64,000 bases of DNA from Apiospora phragmitis (lineage: Eukaryota; Ascomycota; Sordariomycetes; Amphisphaeriales; Apiosporaceae). The stretch covers positions 2,708,501 to 2,772,500 of the forward strand of contig JAQQWL010000006.1 of NCBI GenBank assembly GCA_038363925.1, read 5' to 3'. The notes beneath the pieces were generated by a model. The model saw nothing but the letters and a program-made list of their open reading frames with translations, had not been told where the DNA came from and ran no database searches. Positions 25,107 through 36,908 of the stretch are shown piece after piece (the first letter of the stretch is position 1; each line of letters begins with the position of its first letter). Position numbers and translations under genes: made by a program.

Positions 25107-26126
25107 CTATCTATGGGGCTGATTCGTGGTCGGTCCGATCTCCTCAAAGACCTTCAATCCTTTCCTACCCAGGGCAGTCGCAAGGCCAACTGCTGTTGCA
25201 CCGGCACCTCTCATTCTTCCATACCCAGAGCCATCTTCCACGCCCCCTATGCCAATGATATCCATATGCTTGGTCACCTCGCTTTCATCTAGCATCCTTC
25301 TAAGAGTCACTACGTTGCCCAAAGCCAGCGGATGCAAAGGTGCTCCGGCCATCCCCCCTATACCTAATCCAGGCAGCCGAGGCTTCCCGGAAGCGCCGTC
25401 TTCGTCGGCCAATACAAGGCACGAACCCAGAGTGTTGGTTGCCGTCAGAAAGCTGACAGGACACGGTGGGCCTCCAGACATAAGAGCAGATTTCAACGTC
25501 TTAAACTGGTCCGCGTAGGTATAAGGCGGCGTCTTAAGCCCGAAGGGAAGACGTGGGAGGTCAGGCGCGGAGCCGATCAGCGCTTGCAGAGCGGTCAAAT
25601 ACCGCGAAAGCGCTTCACCCGAGTATGCTGGCGGAGATGTATTGGGTATGTTCGGACAGCTCAGGTTGACCTCCATTGCCAGTGGCATGTTCAGCTTGAG
25701 GCTGTGCTCCGCAATGAGGCGATAGCATTCGGCAACCTCGTCAGGTGCGCCGGTTACTGAAATGATGATCAACTTGCTCGTCGGCTCAGAAAGCTGCCCG
25801 GATATGTCATCTATGTAGGAGAGATAAGTCTCCAGTGGAATTGGACTGTACCCCAGTGTATTGAGACTTGCTGTCTCGGGAATAGGAGCAGACGACGATG
25901 ACGACCCGGCCTCCGCATTGGTGGCATGTGTCACTGGGTCGAAGAATGTGTACTGGTGGATGTCAGGATCATGGTGAAATCCCTTGAGTAGGGATGTTCT
26001 GATGGTGATTGCCCCCGTGAACGGACAGCAGAAAAGTGCCTGGAGGTCTTCCAGGGTTGTAGCCCACGGGCATGCGGAGTTGAGCAGCGGTGGGGAGATG
26101 TCGATACGAGGCACGCTGCCTGCCAT
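25107..26126 (-). CDS. Class-1A dihydroorotate-dehydrogenase-like flavoprotein
   Basis: Intron-free, 339 residues, starting at the ATG at 26126 (MAGSVPRIDIS). Class-1 enzymes are cytosolic FMN (beta/alpha)8 barrels that oxidise dihydroorotate in pyrimidine synthesis. Visible: VNLSCPN at 153-159 with Cys157 in the position of the class-1 catalytic base; a FGLKTPPY strand with Lys198; NTLGS at 231-235; a GIGGMAG phosphate-binding loop at 255-261; and IIGIGGVEDGSG at 290-301, followed by a second glycine-rich loop. Odd: the usual TK(S/T) Lys near the FMN is replaced by Arg43 (GAITIRTSLL), and residues 71-84 form a Ser-rich insert. Most filamentous fungi make UMP with a class-2 mitochondrial enzyme, so this may be a paralogue with another pyrimidine-like substrate. 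That last point is inference. Confidence 0.8.
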   Translation of the reverse strand: MAGSVPRIDISPPLLNSACPWATTLEDLQALFCCPFTGAITIRTSLLKGFHHDPDIHQYTFFDPVTHATNAEAGSSSSSAPIPETASLNTLGYSPIPLETYLSYIDDISGQLSEPTSKLIIISVTGAPDEVAECYRLIAEHSLKLNMPLAMEVNLSCPNIPNTSPPAYSGEALSRYLTALQALIGSAPDLPRLPFGLKTPPYTYADQFKTLKSALMSGGPPCPVSFLTATNTLGSCLVLADEDGASGKPRLPGLGIGGMAGAPLHPLALGNVVTLRRMLDESEVTKHMDIIGIGGVEDGSGYGRMRGAGATAVGLATALGRKGLKVFEEIGPTTNQPHR

Positions 26127-27134
26127 GATAGCCGAAACTGGACACAGAAAGCTAAACAAGATCAATTGTTTAAAGCTGATAACTAGAGTCTACCATTCAA
26201 CTATCAATTGACGTACACACGATGCGTTGCATTTATCGGACGAAATGTCCCAAACATCACATCGGAATGGCGGCACTCTCAAGTGTCGATCGAGATAAGA
26301 TAAGCTTTCACCTGCGCGTCTTTCAGTCTTCGGAAAGCTCCGCTCCGGCGCCGAGTCTCGGAAGCTCGACAAGAGACGACAACACGGTGGCAGCGTTTGA
26401 ATTCCAACCAGCGTCTTGCGCAGTCTGCATCGGATCGATTCGTTTCACCGTGGAACCATACACCAAATCATACCTATGGCATCGCATGTCTTGTATCCGT
26501 TCAAGTGATACCGACTACAGCCGGAGCTTGCAGCCGCGAGAGGCTGCAGGTCGACTTTATTCAGTCTTCGTTACAAGATTCAGGCCCTTGCCTTGTGGAA
26601 ATCTCGGAGAAATGAGCAGGGCCCTGACGGCGACTTTGCGAATTCTACCACGTTGTACATTCCGCGTCATGTTCCGAGAACCTGGGAAGAGCCACTTCAA
26701 CCCACATCTACGGCAGCGCCGACTACGGCGCTAGACTAGCTAGCTCTTCAGAGCCACGCCAGCGACCATCATGGCCCCGAAGATGCCGTAACAAGCTTTA
26801 CTGCAGGTGCCGGCATATGCAACCCGCATTTCGGTATTTGTGCTCATATGAAAGGGCCGATTGCTTAAGTAATTGCAAGCGCAGGAGTGTTGAGCGGGCA
26901 GTTTTGGTTCATGCTGGTCACACTTCGACGACCATATCCACTCAACCTGACAATGCCGCAGGATACGTGGGTGTTTATGTAGGGGGTAAAACCCCCCATA
27001 GTGGGCCAGCGTATCATACGACAATTTTCGAGGTATAAATAGGCGCCGGGCCGACCTGTCACCTCAGGAAACCCGGCAGAACTCCTGAATATACTGTTGT
27101 TGTAGTAGCCACCATTATTTGACAGACCGCCATC
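26127..27134. other. Shared 1-kb divergent promoter region
   Basis: This lies between the starts of the DHOD-like gene (-) and the 3-hydroxyacyl-CoA-dehydrogenase-like gene (+). A TATA box for the latter lies at 27034. An open frame at 26222-26734 (+) has no recognisable feature and overlaps the DHOD-like promoter, so I do not call it. Confidence 0.5.
27034..27041 (+). promoter_or_regulatory. TATA box (TATAAATA)
   Basis: A canonical TATAAATA lies 94 bases upstream of the ATG at 27135 and is the best core-promoter match in the window. Confidence 0.6.
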
Positions 27135-28009
27135 ATGTCGTGGACCAACCCGCCCACCGAAAACAGAAGCATCGCCATCCTGGGCGCCGGCGTCCTCGGA
27201 CGCCGCATCGGCGCCGTCTGGGCCGCGGGCGGCTACACGGTGCACCTGCGCGACCCGGACGCGCAGCAGCTGGAGGCGGCCCGCGAGTACATCCAGGAGC
27301 ACGCGCGCGACTACAAGGCGGACGTGCGCAGCAGCGACCTCCGCGTCGAGACCTTCGAGGAGCTCGCGCCCGCGGTCCGGACCGCCTTCGTCGTCGTCGA
27401 ATGCGTGCCCGAGCAGCTGCCGATCAAGCAGGAGACCTTCTCGGCGCTCGAGCGGCTGGCGCCGGCCGACGCCGTCCTGACGACCAACTCGTCGTCGTAC
27501 AAGTCGCGCGAGATGTCGCGGCACCTCGCGCCCGCGACGCGCGCGCGCGTCCTCAACATGCACTACATGATGCCGCCGCGCAACCGCGTGGTGGAGCTCA
27601 TGACGTGCGGTGACACGCACGAGGCCATCTTCCCCTGGCTGCTGGACATGCTCAAGCGGCTCACCATGGTGCCCGTCCGGGCCCGCAAGGAGTCGACGGG
27701 CTTCGTCATCAACCGCATCTGGGCCGCCATCAAGCGCGAGGCCCTCATGGAGCTGGCCGAGGGCGTCGCGACGCCCGAGGACCTCGACGCCGTCTGGCAC
27801 GAGATGTTCGTCAAGAGCGAGATCCCACCCTGCGGCGGCATGGACCTCGTCGGGCTCGATACCGTTTCCTTCATCGAGCAGCACTACATCAAAGAGCGCG
27901 GGCTCCAGACCCGGGGGTCATCGACTTCCTGCAGAAGTACATCGACGAAGGGAGGCTCGGCAACAAGACGCCGGACAAGGGCGGATTGCACCCACCGAAG
28001 TCGCAGTAA
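27135..28009 (+). CDS. 3-hydroxyacyl-CoA dehydrogenase-like (lambda-crystallin type) oxidoreductase
   Basis: NAD-dependent oxidation of a 3-hydroxy substrate is the family reaction. Seen: an N-terminal Rossmann motif AILGAGVLGRRIG (GxGxxG), a charged residue after the second strand (RDPD), TTNSSSY, HYMMPPRNRVVEL with the catalytic-type His, and a C-terminal dimerisation domain with STGFVINRIW. About 291 residues, the usual short form. One frame break lies at CCCGGGGG (27910-27917). Adding one base lets the reading continue as GVIDFLQKYIDEGRLGNK and stop at 28009; uncorrected, the frame runs into unrelated Arg/Ser-rich sequence to 28094. The break looks like a sequencing error rather than a mutation. 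Codons are strongly GC-ended, unlike the neighbouring DHOD-like and RTA1-like genes. Substrate (acyl-CoA, gulonate or carnitine-type) is not settled by sequence. Confidence 0.82.
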
Positions 28010-29526
28010 TCTTGACAATGAGTGCTCGGATTGGGGCAAAACGTCATGGCTCATTGGAGGTGAGCTACTTGTCACATCAGTATTATTAAGATGAAGAAGA
28101 GCTCGCTTTTGGAGACTTAATGCTCTGCCTCGATTACGCCTTGCATGTGATGTCGTTGTTCAGGGTAAAGCTGTTTTGTATCGTGGCTGTAGGTGTGACA
28201 GAAGAAAATTCTTCGAGGTAGCGGCACACCAAGACAGTAGCCAGAACTTAGGGCCTTCCTCACGGCGCAGGAAATGCCAAGACTTTGGACTCCTAATCGT
28301 TATCATCTCAGTAGAGTGAGCGTTCTGTGCATGCGCATCATCAGCAAGTTTGCACAGGAATTACTGGTTAGGCTCGACATAATGAGAACGAAAAGGTTCC
28401 TAAGGCGATACTCAGTAGATTCCGTTTACGCGAGTCCTTCCCCATCCCTTCCTAATCCCATCGCCCGCCAAACCCGCTGCAAAGCGAATCCCCTATTACC
28501 AGCCCCCTTTTTCCTGACACACTCACCTTACGGGTGCGGCGTCTACCACCCACGTGTCGCAAGGAGAAGTCCTGCGCAGGTTGAACAAACTAGGCCTGAA
28601 ACATATACAGATCATCCGAGATGGGTGCAGGGTCCTTTGCCGATTATTGTGTTCTGATTGAGCGGTGGGAAACCGTTGTTGTGACTGACGTGCTTCTGGC
28701 TTCTACGCCTTCCCGCTCGGTGATCCCTTGCTTCCCCATCACACGCATGCCGAACCGCGCGATTGGCCTTCGGTAGTTGCGAGGAGTGGTAGCGTATCCG
28801 TGGCTAAGAGCCAATTGTTCCTCTGACTCTGAATGCTTGTTTCTTGTTTGCTAGTCGGTACTTCTTTGCCTACTGTTCCACAGTGCGCTTACGTGTAAGG
28901 CGAATGCGTGTCGATAGTGCCTACTCGGACCCCCGTGAAGACAGCGACAGAGATGGCTCCATCTATGAGGCGATATGGACTGTACGTACTGCCCTAAACG
29001 AGTCACGTCTATGCCAGCCATCCTGTAACTAACCAGCTATTCCATCACTGGCTACGTGTATCATATTGCTAAGGAGTTATCCCGTGTTTAGTCATCCTAA
29101 TCCTGGGCCGCCACTGAAACCCAAGTTAAGTAAACGCACTCGTAGGGATGGGCTTCTCTTGATGTTCAGGATGACCCTTGAGTTAGGCCAGAGTCATGAA
29201 GTAGTAGTTCAATTTGAGTATAAATATCCGGAACTCCATACTTTGGTATCAATGAGCGACAGGTCGAAAGTGACCATATAGACAGTAATTCATTCCAACG
29301 AGTACAAGAACCATTCCAACGAAAGCAAAATTCCCGACTAATGCCAAACCACCTGATGAAGAGAACCATTCCCTGGGCCTGCCCGAGCTCTAGCACCACG
29401 ACCCCGTAGAGTACCGATGCCAAGAGTTGATGTCCGTCGGAGAAGTGTGAGGAAACAAGGGGGTACCTTTGTGTGTGCGCTATAATTTGAATTTCGAGCG
29501 AGTGAGGGCTGCAAGTGGGCATTGGA
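28010..29526. other. Intergenic region between convergent genes
   Basis: About 1.5 kb between the 3' ends of the dehydrogenase-like and RTA1-like genes. I find no supported gene or RNA. Confidence 0.5.
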
Positions 29527-30670
29527 TCACCAAAGAGCGTCACTATCCACCATGTTTTGTTGCGGGGAGTTATATTTGCGAGGCGAGTGATTCTGACGCG
29601 GCGAGTAGCTCTTGCTGGACTTGATACTCTGACGGTAGTGCGTAGGGGCGTACGTAGGCTGCAGTTGAACGGGCGCGCTAGGATAAGGTCGTTCGGGTCT
29701 GCTCGCAAATCGTCGCTCCTGAATCGTCGCCGAGGGCAGCGTCGTGCCGAGGAGTCTCCCGGGGAAGGAGGCAAGAGCCGTAATAGCAGCCAGGAGGACC
29801 ATCACGCCGTCCAGCACCAGGAAGAGCACATCGTTCTGAGCTACGGGGCTACCAAAGCCCCCCGAGATAGGGATGAGTCGGTAGATCGCTCTGACCGTAA
29901 GCAACAGTATCGCAAGAGACAGGCCTTTGGAGATTCGTTTAGTGGGAGCCCATACTGTACTTGACGTGATGACTTACCGATCAAGAATATTTTGAATCTC
30001 TGAGTGTTATGCACCGTCAACTTGCTCGCATCGAGTATATGTTTTCGTTGGTGCACAGCAAGAGCGAAGCGCAACCCGAGGAGCGCGAACAAGAGGACGC
30101 TCGACAAGTGTATGGCAACCCCGGCAACGAGAAGGCGTATTCCAATATTAAGCTAGGACTGATCAGTTTTCGCCCTTCAGTTTTGTCTTGTTTTGGGCTT
30201 ACCGTAACCGCATCTGTCGGTACAGTGGCCATGACGGCACCAACCACCTGCAGGACGACACATACGGCTGTGAATGCATAGAAGACAGAGTTGTGCCACT
30301 GTGGTCGCCATGCTTGAAAGCCGTCTCCGTACGTCGCCACGATGGGGGGTAGAAGCCGGAACAAGGCCAGGGCTATGATGGTCGGGCCCAGAATCGTTCC
30401 GACCAAGGACAAGATGAAGTCCGTCTTTGTTGAAGCATCGTCTACTGCTAGAAGAAGTCGACCGATATAGCCGATCACTTCCAATGCCAGCCCTGTGATG
30501 ATGATCGTAGCGAATACGGAGGTCTGGTAGCGAACGCCCAGTGCGAAGGCGGTAGGTATCAAGATTGCGAATATGGCCAAGAGAACGACGGAGCCAGCCA
30601 GCGAAGGCTTGTGAAGAAACGTCTCGGGGCAGCTAACGACCGTGCTGCAGTTTCCTGTAGTCACCACCAT
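29527..30670 (-). CDS. RTA1-like seven-helix membrane protein
   Basis: Three exons: 30670-30203, 30152-29978 and 29924-29527. Introns are 50 and 53 bp with clean GT-AG borders, giving 346 residues. The RTA1 (lipid-translocating exporter) family comprises multi-pass proteins tied to resistance to toxic lipids or aminocholesterol-type compounds. Visible features: a short outside N-terminus; hydrophobic helices beginning SLAGSVVLLAIFAILIP; LEVIGYIGRLLL; LGPTIIALALFRLLPPIVATYG; VFYAFTAVCVVLQVVGAVMA; GIRLLVAGVAIHLSSVLLFALLG; VRAIYRLIPISGGF (a family hallmark before the last helix); and VLFLVLDGVMVLLAAITAL. The cytosolic tail is rich in Ser, Tyr, Pro and Gln. No transporter or biosynthetic cluster is adjacent, so its substrate is unknown. 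Confidence 0.87.
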
Positions 30671-32916
30671 TTTCTATTTTCTCTTCATGTCTTGGCTGAA
30701 GCGTGTCCAACAACAGAAAGGAGACCCTTGGGTAGGACGATGGGAAAGTCTGCATGTGGCGCCGAGACTCGGTAGATAGATATATAGGGCTCAAGGCTGG
30801 GGGGATGCCCATGGGCCGAGATAAGGGAAGGGAAAGCAGGCTCCCATGTCGCTTTCTCGCAAGTGGAAGAGTATGCCGAGGGGGCGCTGGGCAAGCACCG
30901 GACCGAGCGGAGTTCATCCAAGCATGAGCCGATGTCAGCAACCCTGTCTCTCCCCATGGAAGGCGAATTGTCTTTCAGTGATGAAGCTCCCTACCATGTC
31001 TGCATATGTGGTGCCACCGGTGTTGGAAGTTGCCAACCATTTTACCCTCCCCCCCCGCCCCCTTGTCTCCCCTCATTGGATAGGGCAGGGCAGTGATCCA
31101 CCCCTACCTTACGATACCCTGGACAGAAAATGGGTATGTTCTACGGATCGCACTGCCGAGAAGCACCCTTCGCAGCTCCAAGTATCTCTCAGATGATGCC
31201 AGTATTCAACATAAGAGTCATTCCTCACAAGGGCAGTAATAGCACACGAATCGTTGCTAATATCATACCGTGGGATGGATGGGCGATCTTCTGCGCCCAA
31301 CTCCAATAGCGGCGAGGATGGTTTCCGGCAGTTTGGGTCAGCTACGGAATCCCTGGTCAGCCGCAGCCAATGAGGTTCCTGGCTATAAATTAACGCGGCT
31401 ATCGAAAGCGGTCGTGTGGATTCGCTTAGCGGAATCCGCTAGATTGCAGATGCAACCGCGACATTGTGTTGGCTTGTTGGTTGTATTGATTGGCAAGTAG
31501 AGGGGCTTGGAGGGCCTAAACATGGACGGACACCTATCAAACTCGTACCATGGCTGCAGACGGATGTCGCGATCAACGGGGCTTTCAACCCGTTCCGGAT
31601 GTCAACAGGGCTGGGTTGTCCAGGATCCCACTGTGACCATGAAGCCGTCCGGCAGCGAACACGATAGGTAGAAGGCCATGCTGGGTGGCCGGCTCCACTA
31701 GGGTCAAGATGATGTGTTGTATGCTAAAAAGCGGCGAGCGGTGCACGACGACAAGCTCTCTTCAAGTGCAGGGATAATAGAAAGCGACGAAGGAGGTAAC
31801 TAGGCCGCGCTTCGTCGTCTTGTCTATTCATTCGCACTGCAGACTTGGCTGCTTGGCAGGAGGGAACTGCCGGCGCCCGTTGTAGGAAACGAGATTGATC
31901 CTGTGACTGTGACTGTATGTACGTTGCAAGATAGATTAATCTAGTCGGGGCCAGGATCTCTCAATCTCTACAAAACAACGGGTAATATTGATAGGAATGA
32001 ATGGAACAAGACGCGGGACCACTTCTTCATCTAGATACGTAGATACCGTGGCATCGAACTGGGCCAAGCCAAGTCGTTCGATCTGGGCACAGACGGGGAA
32101 AGGAGCTTGAGCGACGAAACGATCCAAACCCCTGCGAGTCTCCGTATGTACGTGAGCGTCAATCTGGCAGTCTGGGATTAGGAATGAGCACGCACATGTA
32201 GGGGGCCTAGAGATTTTGGACTCGTCGCGTCGTGACTTACGAGGAAAGCTATCTAGCTTCTCTGCTCCAGGATTGGTTGCGCCCGTCGCTCACTTGTGCC
32301 CTCGTCGTGACCGGCTTATACCCGTGAGCAACCAGTTGGTAGCAAAGCATCATGACAATCGGTCCATCTTTACATCCATCGTCACATGCTGCATACCCAA
32401 AGTAAGTACAGTACGTGTATGGAACATAACATAACAGAACAGAACAGCAAAAGGCGACATATGTTGTGATGAGTCCATGTTGGGGTCGATGAAAATAACC
32501 CCCCTTACGCCGGCCCCTCCCCCCCGCAATGATCGATGGATGCTACAGTACGCCAGCGGGCCGTAGGAAGGAGCCGGGCCTAGGACCAAAACAGATCTTA
32601 GGCCGAAAAATGGGAACCTTGAAAGTTGAAGGGACCAGATCAAGCCCGTCCTTGCACTAGCGACGTGACATCATCTGCCTCTTTTGTCACCCTGCGCGCC
32701 AAACCCTCCAATTGAGATCACGATGCCAAAACCTCCTTACTTTTCTCACCCTTCCATTCTAGCACACCTCGGCCAAAAAGAACACGCGGCTGGCCATAGT
32801 CAATCTCTGCTTCTGGCCTGTTTGCTTGACTATTTCCGACGCTGAGCACATCTCGGTTCCCACCAGCGAACCAACTGCGTATAGCCTGTTGTGCTAGGTA
32901 AGGAGTAAGGGTTGCA
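30671..32916. other. Intergenic region between divergent RTA1-like and lipase genes
   Basis: About 2.2 kb holding both promoters. A C-rich tract lies near 31050-31060. No open frame is convincing and no RNA gene was recognised. Confidence 0.5.
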
Positions 32917-33959
32917 ATGACCCAGAGCATGAGCAGATGCTTGCCGGCTCGCTCTATTAACCACCTCTGCCGCCCGGGTCGAATCGCTGCTACTACGACC
33001 CGGTCTCTTCGGCCCTCTGCTGGTCAATGGTGCCCGACGCCTGCGCCGCACCGCGCTTACTCTACCTCGGATGATGGCGATCCTCGATTGAAAGAGTTAG
33101 GGAGGCGCATACAAGACGACTATGCCTATATCAGAGATAATTATGGTGAACCCCAGCCCCAGCCCCAGACATGCGTGCCCATCATTGCCATTGCTGACCA
33201 AACCACGTAGCCACCCCAAAACACCCCATTGTTCTGGCTCACGGTCTATTGGGCTTTGCCGAGCTAAAAGTAGCTGGGTCTCTATTCCCGGCCATTCAGT
33301 ACTGGCGTGGCATATCGGAGGCTCTCACAGCAAATGGCGTCGAGGTCTTCGCCTCCGCCGTGCCACCCTCCGGCAGTATAGAACAGCGGGCCGAGAAGCT
33401 GGCCCAAGGCATTGCTAAGGTGGCTAAGGGCAAGAGCGTCAACATCATTGCCCACTCTATGGGTGGCTTAGACGCGCGCTACATGATCTCGAACCTTCAA
33501 CCCAAGGATGTTGACGTCAAGTCGCTCGTCACAGTTGCCTCTCCACACCACGGCAGTGCCTTTGCGGACTACCTGTTTGATGAAATCGGCTCGGAGCGTC
33601 TACCTAGTGTGTACAAGCTCGTAGAGGGCGCCGGGTTCGAGACAGGCGCCTTCGCACAATTGACGCAGAAGTACATGAGAGAGAAGTTCAACCCAAAGAC
33701 ACCTGACGACCCAAGCGTGCGCTACTTCTCCTATGGCGCAATGGTGGAGCGGCTGCCATTCCTGAGTCCCTTCCGCCTCTCTCACGATATTCTGGATAGG
33801 CTCGAAGGCCCAAACGATGGCTTGGTCAGTGTTACCTCCAGTCAATGGGGGCATTACAAAGGCACTTTAGTTGGTGTCAGCCATTTGGACCTTATTAACT
33901 GGACGAATCGTCTCCGATGGATGATGCGGAAGCTTTGGGCAGCCAGAGATCCCCAGTGA
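32917..33959 (+). CDS. Mitochondrial TGL2-like lipase, alpha/beta hydrolase
   Basis: Two exons: 32917-33145 and 33211-33959. The 65-bp intron carries a TGCTGAC branch point. 325 residues. Yeast TGL2 is a mitochondrial triacylglycerol lipase. The first 50 residues are rich in Arg, Ser and Thr and nearly free of acidic residues, ending RAYSTS, a good mitochondrial presequence with an R-2 cleavage pattern. The hydrolase core starts HPIVLAHGLLGF (oxyanion HG motif). The nucleophile elbow AHSMGG gives Ser159, EGPNDG gives Asp279, and GVSHLD gives His301, a full catalytic triad in the expected order. Length and intron position fit a complete gene with no frame break. Substrate specificity cannot be read from sequence. 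Confidence 0.88.
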
Positions 33960-34761
33960 GTCAACATGAACCCAAAGTGACTGAGCGAAGTAATATCCTG
34001 ACATGACCTCCAAAGCTTTAATGCCATTGCATTCTACCTCGATATCGCAGATATGCTTGCGAAAGAAGGGCTTTGAATGGGCAGTAATTCATCTAACGTC
34101 GTCTAAGATCTACGTTTGATGCATATCTTTGCTTCACGATAAACTAGAATGAGAACGTGACAGTGACGCCGCATTTGCATTGCCTGGCCTCAGATGCTTT
34201 CTATCCTCCCTTCCAAGGGTTGCAAACTGCAGGCAGGGGGCCTCAAAGTGTACAACAAGGGAGCTTCCGAGGCAGCTGTCAACCCAACCATCTAAATATA
34301 AGGGACCCAGCTAGCTGGATCTGGAACGATCAGATACTCGGCGATATCGATCCTTGGATAAGTGGTCAGCTTCACATACTCAAGGGAATAAGATGTGATG
34401 GACTGCAATGATTCTTGCAGAAAACTGTCTGGTGCCTTACAGCCCTTGGCATTGATTAAATATACTAGGATGATGAATGTCGGTGTCGACACTCTACCAC
34501 AGTGGTACAGTGCACTGTCTTGACCATAGCTCCCTTGAGGTTACTAGGTGCGAGCTACAGGTGGTACTGAACGTAAAGAAGGGGTAGTCGGAAGGACTAT
34601 GTGTTCTACTCGCATGTACTTCATCACCCATCAAGCTGTCAATCGAATTTGAAAATGACATTCTGAACACAGCAAAGCTCGCCAGTGTTACCGGGACACA
34701 AGAAGATCATTTGCAAGTAGCTACATACATTGCCCCTCGTAAGTGGCGGACCCCAAGTCCC
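33960..34761. other. Intergenic region between convergent lipase and monooxygenase genes
   Basis: About 0.8 kb between two 3' ends. Nothing recognisable was seen. Confidence 0.5.
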
Positions 34762-36164
34762 TTAATTGGGTAACTCAGTTCTCCCTTGGCCGTCATTGCC
34801 GTCGCATTTTCGCCCCATCATCAGACCTTGGAACACGCGAACCGCCTCCTCGTTCTGCCCGCGCACATCGAACTGGTTCGTGAACGCCCCCATCTCGGCG
34901 AAGAAGGCCTTCATCCGCACCGGGTCCTCGTGCATGCCGTCCTCGGCGTACGCGTAGACGCGGCCGAACCGGCGCGCCAGGTCCACGACGGCCTGGGACC
35001 GCGGGCGGCGCACGGCGTCGTAGGCCTCGAACATTTTTTCGACCAGCGTCGCGCCGGGATCGTGCAGATTGCCGGAGGAAAGGGAAGAACTGAACAGGGC
35101 GTGCAGCACCGCCGCGTCCTCGAGCGCCTGCGCGGCTCCGTTGCCGGCGAAGGGCAGCGAGGCGTGCGCCGCGTCGCCTAGTAGGCACACGCGGCCCCGG
35201 GCGTAGGTCGGGGCGTGGTCGTGGTCGGCGGCCGTCCAGGACGCGCTGGTGTCGGCGGCGACGAGTCGGACGATCTGCTGCGCCTCCTCGGTGTAGTCCG
35301 CGTACAGGCTTGGGTCCAGCTTCGGCTTCGACTTCGACTGCTGCGGGTCGTCTCCCTCGTCCGGCGAGGATGATGACGACGTGAAGACGCTGCCGCGCAC
35401 GGCGACCCCGGCGCTGAGCCGCGTGTTCTTTCTCAGCGGGATGCAGTTGATGTGGCCCCGCGGGCCCAGCATGATGGGCACGCTGGTCGTCCACCGGGGT
35501 TGATTTTCTGCCGTGCCTCCTCCGTCGACACCAGCGTCCGGTAGATGACCCAGCCGTCGTGGTTCTTGGGCTCCGCGGCCGGGTGCTCCGCGCCCAGGAG
35601 ATACCGGCGCGTGACGCTGTGGATACCGTCGGCGCCGATCAGGGCGTCCGCCTCGGCGGTCGTGCCGTCCTTGAAGGACAACTTGACGACCACGCCATCA
35701 TCACCATTGGCTGCTTCTTCCTCCTCCGAAATCGCTACGAGCCGCTTCCCGAACCGGACCGTCCCCGCGGGCACGAGCTCGAGGAACCTCTCGACCAGAT
35801 CGGAGCGCGCAATGGTCTTGCGGCCCTTGGCGCGGCCCAGCTCGGCGACGGTGGTGCCGGCGTGGGGGCCCTGGGCCAGGATAACCGTGGTGGCCATCTC
35901 GGTGTCCTCCTCGGCGGCCATAGTGAGGGCGCGCTCGAAGTAGGCGCGCTGGAGCGCCGGGCCCAGCAGGGCCATGGCCTTGATGGCGTTGAGGTGCAGC
36001 GCGAGGCCGGCCCCGACGTCCTTGTATTCGGGCACGGCCTCGTAGACGGTGACGGCCAGCTGCTCGTGGCAGGACTTGGTCAACGCCGCGGCGAGAGCCA
36101 GGCCGGCGATGCCGCCGCCGGCGATGGCGAGGCGGAACTTGGGCTGCTGGTGCGTGGACGACAT
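34762..36164 (-). CDS. FAD-dependent aromatic monooxygenase (salicylate hydroxylase-like)
   Basis: Group-A flavoprotein hydroxylases use NAD(P)H and O2 to hydroxylate aromatic rings. The ATG at 36164 (MSSTHQQPKF) is placed directly before the first Rossmann strand. Seen: GGGIAGLALA (GxGxxG), LHLNAIKAMALLG after the first FAD contacts, the internal GADGIHS (DG) motif, and GRVCLLGDAAHASLPFAGNG, the GD FAD-ribityl motif. About 467 residues, normal length. One frame break lies at the G run 35496-35499 (C run on the coding strand). A single added base joins QKINP to RWTTSVPIMLG, with the family order unbroken. A Ser/Lys-rich insert (about 40 residues) lies before the GD motif. It is GC-rich. The product could act in phenolic catabolism or secondary metabolism, but no cluster is visible. 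Confidence 0.83.
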
Positions 36165-36908
36165 ATTGATGCTGTCTGGTGTTACAGTATCGTAGCAAGG
36201 CATTATCTGTAATAGAATTTGACGCTGCAACCAGTGCTCTAAACACGCATAATCTTGGTAGGTTTCCCTTCGTCTTTTCTTTTTCACGCAGATTCAAGAA
36301 CAATGACGCAGTGGAAACCAGTAACCCGGGATATGGTTGGCTGATGAACATGTATCATTCATTGGGATAAGCAGGGAGGAATCAGTGCACTAAGACACCG
36401 TCTGCGTCTCCAGCTCCTCGGAACTCAATATCTTTTTGCTTCCCAAGCACACGATGGGAAACACTTGGTACCGTGGGGGTGTCCGGTCCGTGTTCCTGAG
36501 ATAGATCCCATGGTGCTTCAGACAAAGCGGTGCCCGACATATCATCCAAGGTTTCCCGTGGCGCGCTTCGGGTTATGAAAGTCAAACTTAAAGTAATGTC
36601 TCCTAAAACTTCGTGTCCCAAGCGCAGCCCATAGGTCGTTGCTTACCTGTCCCCTTGAAAGCCGTAAAGCTGTCCTGCTATATACACAGACACAGACACA
36701 GACACAGACACAGACACATACCACCGGACGCTCTCAGAGACGACACTATACGAGTCTCGTGGACTTGCTGATCAAGTGATTTGAATAACGAGGCGAGATA
36801 TGTGGAGGTCATTTGATACCATGCGCGAATCGTCCCGCATTTGTAAACAGATATATCGCGCTACTATGCCAATCCTTTCACTGCTAAGTTCAACTTATAG
36901 TACAAATC
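36165..36908. other. Intergenic region with an ACACAG microsatellite
   Basis: About 0.7 kb: promoter of the monooxygenase and terminator side of KEX1. A tandem ACACAG array lies at 36684-36718. No gene was seen. Confidence 0.55.
36684..36718. repeat. (ACACAG)n tandem repeat
   Basis: Nearly six perfect 6-base units in intergenic DNA. Confidence 0.85.

Noticed and set aside
26222..26734. 170-codon frame on the plus strand near the DHOD-like start
   Set aside because: It has no motif and sits in the shared promoter region. It may be chance in moderately GC-rich DNA.
26865..27884. 339-codon open frame on the minus strand
   Set aside because: It is antisense to the 3-hydroxyacyl-CoA-dehydrogenase-like gene. 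GC-ended codons of the real gene keep the opposite frame open, and it shows only Arg/Ala/Gly/Val/His-rich composition and no motif.
35480..35530. An intron explaining the monooxygenase frame change
   Set aside because: No GT-AG pair of usable length restores frame without removing conserved residues; one missing base in the C run is simpler.
34793..36351. Long frames on both strands over the monooxygenase
   Set aside because: These are shadow frames of a GC-rich gene. Only one path carries GxGxxG, DG and GD FAD motifs in order.
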